Shown here: one piece after another, positions 8,305 to 14,701 of the stretch
Numbering within the stretch: position 1 is the stretch's first letter
Layout of the letters: every line of letters begins with the position of its first letter
Source: Halobacteriales archaeon QS_5_70_15
GTDB taxonomy: Archaea; Halobacteriota; Halobacteria; Halobacteriales; Haloarculaceae
NCBI GenBank assembly: GCA_003022005.1
Contig: PXRQ01000030.1
Coordinates: 1 to 26,114 of the forward strand
DNA length: 26,114 nucleotides
Reading direction: 5' to 3'
Notes under the pieces: generated by a model
What the model was told of the DNA's origin: nothing
What the model saw: the letters and a program-made list of their open reading frames with translations, nothing else
Databases searched by the model: none
Program-made: the position numbers and the translations under genes

Positions 8305-8316
8305 AGATCAGTCTAA
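8303..8316 (+). promoter_or_regulatory. inverted repeat TTAGA-N4-TCTAA, candidate metal-repressor operator
   Basis: TTAGATCAGTCTAA is a perfect 5-bp inverted repeat around a 4-base centre. It begins inside the TATA box and ends about ten bases before the predicted transcription start, the place where a bound repressor would block the basal machinery. It resembles the TTAGG...CCTAA operators of DtxR/SirR-type metal regulators, but the match is partial. The genes behind it handle copper and divalent metals, which supports this reading. Confidence 0.5.
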
Positions 8317-8325
8317 TCTTCGGCC

Positions 8326-8424
8326 ATGCAGACATCGAATCGAGCGACAGGGCGGGACGAGCCCGGTGGCGAGCGGCGGAACCGGCCCGAATCGGTTCGG
8401 GTCGCGGGGAGGGTACCGGCGTGA
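8326..8424 (+). CDS. possible 32-codon leader peptide upstream of the oxidase
   Basis: A short reading frame begins at the ATG 27 bases after the TATA centre and ends in a TGA at 8422-8424. That stop overlaps the GTG start of the oxidase (GTGA). The product is Arg/Gly/Pro-rich, begins MQTSNRATGRDEPGG and resembles no family I know. If transcription is leaderless, ribosomes would load here and reach the oxidase by termination-reinitiation. Alternatively it is the remnant of a longer oxidase N-terminus thrown out of frame. Its reality is inferred from position, not homology. Confidence 0.4.
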   Translation: MQTSNRATGRDEPGGERRNRPESVRVAGRVPA

Positions 8425-9707
8425 CCTCGCTCGACTACGACCGTGCGGCCGCCCTCACCGAGCGCCTGCAGGCGCGACTGGTCGACTCCGTCGGCGAGGA
8501 CCCGGGCGTGCCCCGCCGTGCCGTCCTCGGTGGGCTGGGACTGGCTGGCGGGGCGGCGCTGGCGGGCATCGGAGGTGCGGACGACGGCTCGGGCGCGGTC
8601 GCCGGACACGACGACGAGCACAGCACGCACGGCAACTTCGGCGCGAAGGGGGAGTACGCCGACTCAAACTTCGACCCGCACGACTACCTATCCAGGTTCA
8701 ACACCGGGCGAGCGGGTCAGGAGAACGTCCCCCAGGACGTCTACCGGGAGACGGTCGACGGCGTCGAGCGGACCGTCCGGGAGTTCACGTTCACCGCCGT
8801 CGACACGACCGTGACCATCGCCCCTGGGGTCGAGTTCCCCGCGTGGTCGTACAACGGGCAGGTCCCCGGACCAACGCTCCGGGCCGTCGAGGGCGACCTC
8901 CTCCGTGTGGAGTTCGAGAACCTCGGCCGACACGCCCACACGATCCACCCGCACCTGCGGAACCCGAACCCCCGGATGGACGGCATCCCGCAGAACGGTC
9001 CGGGTGTGCTCGACACCGGCGAGTCGTTCACCTACGAGTGGATCGCCCAACCGGCGGGCGTCCACCTCTACCACTGTCACTCGCTCCCGCTGAAGGAGCA
9101 CATCCACCGCGGGCTCTACGGCGCGATGATCGTCGACCCCGACCCGGAGCAGGTGGCCGAGCGCCCCGAGGAGTACTGCGGGTTCCACGCCTCACAGATC
9201 ACCCCCGAACTACGCGCGGACCTCGTCGCGAGGGCGGAGTCGCTCCACCACGAATCCGACGCGAACGACGAGGTGAACGAGATGGTGATGGTGATGAACG
9301 GGTTCGACACGAACTTCGACGGCGACAATGAGGTGTACGGCGTCAACACCCGGGCGTTCGGCTACGGCGTCGGGCGGACGAACGGGAAGGGCGAGTGGGA
9401 GGCCGGCGAGACGATCCGTCCCGTCCGAATCGACAGGGAGCGCCCACAGCGGGTCTACCTCGTCAACACCATCGAGTTCGACCCCATCAACTCGTTCCAC
9501 ACCCACTCGCAGTTCTTCGACTACTACGACCACGGGACGACGCTCCTGCCGACGAGCAGGAACGTGGACACGGTGATGCAGACACAGGCCCAGCGGGGGA
9601 TCGTCGAACTGGACTACTCGGCCCACGAGCCGGGGCTGTACATGTTCCACGCCCACCAGTCGGAGTTCGCCGAACTCGGCTGGATGAGCTTCTTCGAGGT
9701 GGTCTGA
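8421..9707 (+). CDS. two-domain multicopper oxidase, Tat-exported
   Basis: A 428-residue extracytoplasmic copper oxidase (laccase or nitrite-reductase superfamily). The N-terminus has PRRAVLGGLGLAGGAALAG (31-49), a twin-arginine-type export signal. Cupredoxin domain 1 holds HTIHPH (174-178) and HLYHCHS (215-221) followed by H227 and GLYG (231-234). This looks like a type 1 copper site (H-C-H) with leucine at the axial position where nitrite reductases have methionine. Domain 2 has FHTHSQF (359-365) and MFHAHQSE (408-415) but no cysteine. The four HxH pairs can form a trinuclear cluster, making it a laccase-like two-domain enzyme with type 1 copper only in domain 1. The substrate is unknown; metal ions (Cu, Mn, Fe) are plausible given the ZIP gene one base downstream. 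The start is the GTG overlapping the small upstream frame. Confidence 0.88.
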   Translation: MTSLDYDRAAALTERLQARLVDSVGEDPGVPRRAVLGGLGLAGGAALAGIGGADDGSGAVAGHDDEHSTHGNFGAKGEYADSNFDPHDYLSRFNTGRAGQENVPQDVYRETVDGVERTVREFTFTAVDTTVTIAPGVEFPAWSYNGQVPGPTLRAVEGDLLRVEFENLGRHAHTIHPHLRNPNPRMDGIPQNGPGVLDTGESFTYEWIAQPAGVHLYHCHSLPLKEHIHRGLYGAMIVDPDPEQVAERPEEYCGFHASQITPELRADLVARAESLHHESDANDEVNEMVMVMNGFDTNFDGDNEVYGVNTRAFGYGVGRTNGKGEWEAGETIRPVRIDRERPQRVYLVNTIEFDPINSFHTHSQFFDYYDHGTTLLPTSRNVDTVMQTQAQRGIVELDYSAHEPGLYMFHAHQSEFAELGWMSFFEVV

Positions 9708-9708
9708 G

Positions 9709-10965
9709 ATGCGCGACGGCTCGGACACGGACCCGGACCGGAGGAGGGAGAGCGACGGCGGGGCCGTCCTCGCCCGCGAGCGGCCGCTCGGACTCCCGCG
9801 GTGGGTGGCCGCGGTCCTTCCGCCGCTCCTGCTCGGACTCGTGCTGGTGGCGCTGTTCCTGGGGAACCCGCTGGCCGGACTCGAGTCCGGCGGCGAACCC
9901 CTCCCCGACGTGACGGTCTCGTACGCGAGCCTGCCGAACGAGGAGACTGTCGTGCTGCACGTCACGAACAACGGTCCGCGGTCGGTGACCGTCTCGCAGG
10001 TGCTCGTCGGCGAGGCCTACTGGGACTTCGCGGTCGAGGGATCGGCCGGGGACGCTACCCTCGCGCCGCTCGAGACTGCCCGGATCGTGATCCCCTATCA
10101 CTGGACCCCGGGCTGGGACATCGAGACGGCGCTGGTGCTCTCGGACGGGACGACGGTCCACCACACTATCGTCGCGCCGCAGGTCTCGCCCGGGCTCACC
10201 GGGGGCGTGCTCCTGACGCTCGCGGTTGTGGGGCTGTTCGTGGGCGTCATCCCCGTCGTCCTGGGGATGCTCTGGTTCCCGTTCCTGCGGTCGATGAGCG
10301 ACCGGGCGCTGCACGCCGTGCTCGCGTTCTCGGCGGGGGTCCTCGCCTTCCTCGCGCTCGACGCCGGGATCGAGGCCGTCGAACTGGCCGAACGGATCCC
10401 CAGCGCGTTCGACGGGCTTGCCCTCGTCGCGCTCGGGGTCGTCGGGTCGTTGCTGCTCGTCCAGTCGGTCGGCGCGTGGCGGCAGGGCCGCGCCGCCGGC
10501 GACGCGCGGGCGAGCAGCGGCCTCCGGGTCGCCTACCTCGTCGCCGTGGGCATCGGCCTGCACAACCTCGCCGAGGGGCTCGCAATCGGGAGTTCGTTCG
10601 CGCTCGGGCGCGTCTCGCTCGGCGCGTTTCTCGTTCTCGGGTTCACCCTCCACAACGTCACCGAGGGGCCGGCCGTCGTCGCGCCGGTCGCCCGGGGAGA
10701 GCGACCCGCGCTGTGGCACTTCCTCGCGCTCGGTGCCATCGCCGGCACGCCCGTGATCCTCGGCGGGTGGATCGGGAGCCTGGCGTTCTCGCCGACGCTC
10801 GGCGCGCTCTTCCTCGCCGTCGGCGTCGGCGCCATCCTCCAGGTGATCCTCGAACTGCGGGGTCTCGTCGACCGACAGGGACGCGTCGGGACCGCGCTCA
10901 ACCTCGTGACGTTCCTCGTCGGGGTCGTCGTGATGTACGCCACCGACCTCTTCGTGGCACTTTAG
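9709..10965 (+). CDS. ZIP-family metal permease with N-terminal extracellular domain
   Basis: A 418-residue membrane protein. The C-terminal two thirds (from about residue 165) form an eight-helix ZIP transporter. The metal-site helices carry LHNLAEGLAIG (about 284-294) and LHNVTEGPAVV (about 319-329), the HNxxEG motifs that bind Zn, Fe or Mn. Unusually, the ZIP core is preceded by an N-terminal membrane helix (about 30-50) and a roughly 100-residue beta-rich domain (VTVSYASLPNEETVVLHVTNN...), probably outside the membrane. That segment resembles an immunoglobulin-like fold with no obvious metal cluster. The ATG is one base after the oxidase TGA, so the genes are cotranscribed and probably coupled. 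A likely role is metal import or export linked to surface oxidation; direction and metal cannot be read from sequence. Confidence 0.88.
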   Translation: MRDGSDTDPDRRRESDGGAVLARERPLGLPRWVAAVLPPLLLGLVLVALFLGNPLAGLESGGEPLPDVTVSYASLPNEETVVLHVTNNGPRSVTVSQVLVGEAYWDFAVEGSAGDATLAPLETARIVIPYHWTPGWDIETALVLSDGTTVHHTIVAPQVSPGLTGGVLLTLAVVGLFVGVIPVVLGMLWFPFLRSMSDRALHAVLAFSAGVLAFLALDAGIEAVELAERIPSAFDGLALVALGVVGSLLLVQSVGAWRQGRAAGDARASSGLRVAYLVAVGIGLHNLAEGLAIGSSFALGRVSLGAFLVLGFTLHNVTEGPAVVAPVARGERPALWHFLALGAIAGTPVILGGWIGSLAFSPTLGALFLAVGVGAILQVILELRGLVDRQGRVGTALNLVTFLVGVVVMYATDLFVAL

Positions 10966-10967
10966 CC
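10957..10967 (+). promoter_or_regulatory. probable internal promoter for halocyanin inside the ZIP stop
   Basis: GCACTTTAGCC contains the ZIP stop codon TAG and lies 27 bases before the halocyanin ATG. The same TTTAGCC word precedes the sulfatase gene (19090-19096). It could let the small copper protein be expressed separately from the two upstream genes. Confidence 0.4.
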
Positions 10968-10988
10968 GTCCCCGCCCGTCTCGGCTCC

Positions 10989-11399
10989 ATGCGCCGTTAT
11001 TGCCTCCTCCGGGTTGGGGGCTCGGGGATCGCCCTCGCGGGCACCGCCGGCTGTCTCGGCGCCGGCGGTTCGGGCTCGACCCGCCGCGTCTCGATGACCG
11101 AGGGGTTCGCCTTCTCGCCCGAGCGGGTGCGGGTCGCCCCGGGGACGACCGTCCGCCGGGTGAACGAGGACGGGGTCGGCCACACGGTGACCGCCTGCGG
11201 GGGCCGGATCCCGGAGCGCGCGGGCTACTTCGCCAGCGGCGGCTTCGAGGACGAGCGGGCGGCCGGGGACGACGTCCGGGGCGGACTCCTCGACGCCGGC
11301 GAGAGCTACGAACACGCCTTCGAGGTCGAGGGACGGTACGAGTACTTCTGTGTCCCCCACGAGAGTTCGGGGATGATCGGGACGGTCGTGGTGGGATAG
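10989..11399 (+). CDS. halocyanin/plastocyanin-like lipoprotein (type 1 copper)
   Basis: A small blue-copper protein of 136 residues, probably an electron carrier on the outer face of the membrane. The N-terminus has a hydrophobic stretch ending AGTAGC, a lipobox with C22 as the lipidated residue. The cupredoxin domain shows all four type 1 ligands: H65 in GVGHTVTA, C121 and H124 in YFCVPHE, and M129 in SSGM. SPERVRVAPGTTV and GTVVV match the halocyanin fold. It starts 23 bases after the ZIP stop, and a TTTAG box spans that stop codon. The natural inference is that it exchanges electrons with the multicopper oxidase upstream. The start ATG at 10989 is the only one compatible with the signal peptide. 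Confidence 0.9.
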   Translation: MRRYCLLRVGGSGIALAGTAGCLGAGGSGSTRRVSMTEGFAFSPERVRVAPGTTVRRVNEDGVGHTVTACGGRIPERAGYFASGGFEDERAAGDDVRGGLLDAGESYEHAFEVEGRYEYFCVPHESSGMIGTVVVG

Positions 11400-11484
11400 T
11401 CGGTCCTTGCAGTGGGAGACGGCCCGCTCGGGGGGCGTCGCCGCCGACCGACCGATACTTGTCCCGCCCGGTGGTGCGGAGGGT

Positions 11485-11946
11485 ATGAGCCTCCGGGTCG
11501 TCGTCGCCGCGCCCTTCCGCCGGGAGGGCCGCGACCGGGTCAGCGAGAGCGACTTCATCCTCGATCTCTCGATGAAGCGGGAGTGGTTCACACCCGAGCA
11601 GGCACGGCGGATCGTCGACATCGGGCTCTCGGAGGGGCTCCTCGAGCGGGGGGACGCCGGCTCGGTGGTCGCCGCCTTCGACCCCCGGGAGGTGTCGATA
11701 CCGGAGGGGTTCAGCCCCGACGAGTCGGTCGTCCAGCGGCGGTCGACGTTCGAGCGCGTCCTCGCGGCACTCACCGACGCGGGCCACGAGAAACAGGCGG
11801 CCGTGGCCGGCGTCAACCGCCTGCAGGCCGACCTCGAACTGACCGTCGAGGCCGCCGCGGTGCTCTACGCCCGGCGACAGGGGGTCGACGTCGACGCCCT
11901 CGCCGAGCGCGCGCTCGCCGACCTCGGCGCGGCCGGTGACGGCTGA
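11485..11946 (+). CDS. DUF2240 family protein
   Basis: A 153-residue archaeal protein of unknown function that I recognise as DUF2240 from its N-terminus (MSLRVVVAAPFRREGRDRVSESDF), followed by MKREWFTPEQARRIVDIGLSEGLLE. The first 70 residues look like a winged-helix fold; the rest is helical with a LADLGA end. No membrane segment or signal is present. GATACTT at 11454-11460 sits 28 bases before the ATG and serves as a TATA box. Its TGA overlaps the start of the next gene as TGATG, so the two are translated together. It may be a nucleic-acid-binding or regulatory protein, but nothing here proves that. Confidence 0.85.
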   Translation: MSLRVVVAAPFRREGRDRVSESDFILDLSMKREWFTPEQARRIVDIGLSEGLLERGDAGSVVAAFDPREVSIPEGFSPDESVVQRRSTFERVLAALTDAGHEKQAAVAGVNRLQADLELTVEAAAVLYARRQGVDVDALAERALADLGAAGDG

Positions 11947-12347
11947 TGGTCGAGGACCGGATCACCAGCGGGCGACGAATCGCCCAGCTGCTGGCGAGCG
12001 AGATACGCGGCCGCGAGCGGGACCCGCTCGGACGGCTCGCCGTCGTCGACGTCCGGGACGTCGAGGGGGACGCGTACGGGGAGTTCGCCTTCGGGGTCGA
12101 CGCCCGCGTCGACTCGGGGGACCGACGCGTCGCCGACGTCCACGTCCACAACGACCGCGCGCGCGTCGAGTTCCACGAGGCGCCCGACACCGCCGCCGAC
12201 GCGGGACGGGAAGCCGGGCTCAGGACCCGCCCCAAGACCGTCTATCCGCCCCGGACGGTCGTGTTCGTCGAGGACGGCGTCGCAGCGAAGCGGGCGCTTT
12301 CCGTCTTCGGCGCGGTCGCGGAGGCGGTGGCGGAGTGCACCGGATGA
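11946..12347 (+). CDS. small conserved haloarchaeal protein, function unknown
   Basis: A 133-residue acidic protein beginning MVEDRITSGRRIAQLLASEI with a VDVHVHNDRARVEF-like beta-rich middle and ending in a hydrophobic helix (ALSVFGAVAEAVAE). I do not recognise the family. There is no clear catalytic motif, Cys cluster or membrane span. It starts on the A of the DUF2240 stop codon, indicating an operon of two; this pairing suggests they act together. The start codon is fixed by the overlap. Confidence 0.75.
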   Translation: MVEDRITSGRRIAQLLASEIRGRERDPLGRLAVVDVRDVEGDAYGEFAFGVDARVDSGDRRVADVHVHNDRARVEFHEAPDTAADAGREAGLRTRPKTVYPPRTVVFVEDGVAAKRALSVFGAVAEAVAECTG

Positions 12348-12429
12348 GTAAGGGGGGACTCGCTGCGAGACTGGGTTCCGACGGGGGGTCCGTCACGGCC
12401 TCGAGCGGCGGTCCGGGCGACCGGACGGG

Positions 12430-12684
12430 TCACCCCTCGTCACGGTCTGACGATCGGATCTCGGATCCCCGACCGGGCGACGGGAAGCGCACCGTCGCCG
12501 GATCCTCGCCGTCGGTCGAACCGGGGACGCGCCGGTGGTACTGGCCGTCACTCGTTCGCTCGACGTCGTCGAGGACCCAGACGCTCCGGCCCTGGGACGA
12601 CTGGAGCTTCCCGGGTGACGCGCCGACCCGCACGACGAGGAGGGCCAACGTCCCCGCACCGCCCCCGACGAGCCCTACGGTCAC
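12430..12684 (-). CDS. small membrane protein next to the DUF7344 remnant
   Basis: An open frame of 84 residues from a GTG at 12684. The same frame stays open upstream to the DUF7344 stop (12778) and there encodes a further hydrophobic helix (AGLAFVGVVALLGVALTLSPL). The real protein therefore probably has two membrane helices and about 115 residues, then a soluble tail with SVWVLDDVERTSDGQYHRRVPGS. No standard start codon exists in that extension except by a frameshift from a GTG overlapping the DUF7344 stop, or by CTG at 12774. Small two-helix proteins often follow DUF7344 genes in haloarchaea, to my knowledge. Function is unknown. Confidence 0.5.
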   Translation of the reverse strand: MTVGLVGGGAGTLALLVVRVGASPGKLQSSQGRSVWVLDDVERTSDGQYHRRVPGSTDGEDPATVRFPSPGRGSEIRSSDRDEG

Positions 12685-12777
12685 TGCTCTCGCGGTCGGA
12701 TTGAGGGGGGAGAGCGTGAGGGCGACCCCTAGCAGGGCGACGACACCGACGAACGCGAGGCCAGCGTTCGTCAGACG

Positions 12778-13351
12778 TCACCACACCTCCGATTCCTCCG
12801 GGGTCTCGTACTGCAGGAACTGTGGGCGGGACTCCGTCGTGTACCGGTCCGGCGAGAGATGGTGCTCGAGCCGGGAGATCCGCTCCGTCGGGACGATCAC
12901 CCCGGAGTCCGGGTCGTAGTCGACGACGCCCGCGTCCGTCATCGCCGGGACGTGCGTCCGGTAGAGAGAGGTCCACCCGCTTCTGTTCCTTGGACGTCAA
13001 CTGATCGACGGTCTTCTTGTTCTCGCGCGCGGCGACCCCGTCGGTGAACTGCTGGAGTCCGACCGGCCCGGCCGCCTCTCGATCGGGTGAGGTGCCGCCG
13101 TTGTCGGGCAGACGGGTCCCCCGACGGGAAACAGGTCCCCGCTGGAAACGCGGTCCCGAACCGGGTACGCGGTAGTTACTCCCGGAGGGTTCCGGTAAAC
13201 CTCTCCCTCTCCCGTCTTCGGTGTACCCGGCCATGAGCAGGCCCGCTACCTCGGCGTCACTGGGCTCGTAACCCAGCTGCTGCGCGATGTCGTTCCTGAT
13301 CTTCCTGAAACCGATCGCTCTTCGAGCCGTACGGTTGCTGTTCGTTGTCAT
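12778..13351 (-). pseudogene. decayed DUF7344-type winged-helix regulator
   Basis: The C-terminal half matches the haloarchaeal DUF7344 winged-helix domain: REAAGPVGLQQFTDGVAAREN, TSKEQKRVDLSL, then YRTHVPAMTDAGVVDYDPDSG. The step from SL to YR needs a frame change inside a CT dinucleotide run (near 12968-12975), where one CT unit appears to be missing. Upstream, pieces of the expected helix (GDPSARQRRHLTR and SSGDLFPV) lie in two other frames between about 13080 and 13160. The N-terminal piece from the ATG at 13351 (GFRKIRNDIAQQLGYEPSDAEVAGLLMAGYTEDG) reads cleanly. At least three frame changes argue for a dead gene rather than one sequencing slip. An intact copy would be a cytoplasmic DNA-binding regulator. 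Confidence 0.6.
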
Positions 13352-13836
13352 CCTCCCTTCGTGTTCCCTCCGGAGAGAGCCGACCCGGCCCGTCGCCCGC
13401 ATCGGTTCTGTGGGGGCGTCGGATACTGTCCGTCCTCGACGGACCACTCGCCACCTCTGAACCCCACGCAGCCGACGTCTGGACCGAGAACGCAATCAGT
13501 ATTGTCCGATTAACCGGTCCTTTCTCGATACTGAGAACCGCGACGGGAAGGCGATAGAGCCAGTCGTATGTCGTTAAAAGGTGTGATCGGCGGGGCGTCA
13601 TTAGCCGGTCCCCTTGGTAATGTGCCGTTAAGCGGTCGATCCGATCGCGCGAGGAGGCGAACGCACCCCCGGCGAGGAGCGGAAGCGACCGACCCGACGA
13701 CGTGAGGTGGGCTCGCGGGCGCTGACGGTATCGAGGTACCGGCGCCCGATACCGCGAGTCACACCGCTCGACTCTCGGATCATCGTCGCGCGCGAGGATC
13801 CACTGATTTAACACCGGTGCCGCCTGCGTCACGCGT
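13352..13836. other. intergenic region with repeated TTARSCGGTCS words
   Basis: No convincing gene in 485 bases. It contains three related words, GATTAACCGGTCC (13508-13520), CATTAGCCGGTCC (13599-13611) and CGTTAAGCGGTCG (13626-13638). The first lies inside an inverted repeat CAGTAT-N25-ATACTG (13497-13533). They could be operator sites for one of the flanking genes. The right end has the htpX TATA-like box TTTAAC at 13807-13812, 27 bases before its ATG. Confidence 0.4.
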
Positions 13837-14666
13837 ATGAGAAACGCCGGACTCAAGCTGCGGATGGTGGTCGTCGGCGGGATCCTGTTCGCGTTCTACC
13901 TCGCCGCGGCGGCGGCGCTGTCGGCGATGTTCGGCGTCGACCTCCTGCTGGTGCTGGCCGCGGGGCTGCTCCTGCTCCCGCCGTTGCAGTACAAGCTCGG
14001 CAAGTGGATGGCCCTGCGCGGGGCCGAGGAGATGCCCGAGACCGGCCAGTACGCGGCGGTCCACCGGATGACGGAATCGCTGTCCCGGGACATGGGCGTC
14101 GAGAAACCCCGGCTGATGGTGATGGAGATGGGGGTGCCGAACGCGTTCGCGGTCGGCCGGCGGGGGGCGGCGTCGTCTGCGTCTCGACGGAGCTCCTCGG
14201 GCTGCTCGACCGCGACGAACTCGAGGGGGTGATCGCACACGAGATCGCCCACATCCGGAACCGCGACGTCGTCACGATGGTCGTGGGCCAGTCGATCGCG
14301 ATGCTCGTCGGCTACGTGGCCTACTTCGCGGTCCTGATGGGTGGCGAGCGCAACATCGGCTCCTACCTCCTCGCGATCATCGCGTCCTCGATCGCGAACA
14401 CCCTCGTGATGGTGTTCGTGATGGCCATCTCCCGGTACCGCGAGTACGTTGCCGACGACGACGCCCGGCGGGCCATCGGGAGCGGCGATCCCCTGGCGCG
14501 TGCCCTGGAGAAGATATCGCGGGGCGCCGAGGGTCGCGAACCGAAGATCGAGGACAGCGTGAACGCGCTGTGTATCCTCAACGCCGACCGGAGCCTGCTC
14601 CAGCGGGTTCTCTCGACGCACCCGCCGACCGAGAAGCGGATCGAGCGGCTCCGCTCGGGCGCGTAG
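13837..14666 (+). pseudogene. htpX: HtpX-like membrane zinc metalloprotease with one frameshift
   Basis: M48-family protease of membrane quality control. Two N-terminal membrane helices (MVVVGGILFAFYLAAAAALS and LLLVLAAGLLLLPPLQ) precede RLMVMEMGVPNAFAVGRRG. After a one-base frame change come VVCVSTELLGLLDRDELEGVIAHEIAHIRNRD, with the HEIAH zinc site, then two more helices and YREYVADDDAR, supplying the third zinc ligand. The C-terminus THPPTEKRIERL is standard. The frame change falls at 14158-14170 in a six-G run; one added G gives a normal 276-residue protein. So this is either a homopolymer consensus error over a working gene or a real inactivating slip. Because only one homopolymer base is wrong, I lean to error. 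Confidence 0.88.
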
Positions 14667-14701
14667 GTGTGCCGTTCGGCTCCCCGAGGTGTCCGCGCCG
14701 G

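Noticed and set aside
8427..9331. Long Arg/Pro-rich plus-strand frame overlapping the oxidase
   Set aside because: Shadow frame of a GC-rich gene; the oxidase frame has all copper motifs.
9487..11787. A 766-codon minus-strand open frame over the ZIP and halocyanin genes
   Set aside because: Composition is typical of antisense shadows in high-GC DNA; no motif, and the opposite-strand genes are clear.
12344..12919. Plus-strand frame starting ATG at 12344, overlapping the stop of the previous gene
   Set aside because: The ATGA overlap is tempting, but the protein is Ser/Arg/Thr-rich with no family look and lies opposite the small membrane protein and DUF7344 remnant.
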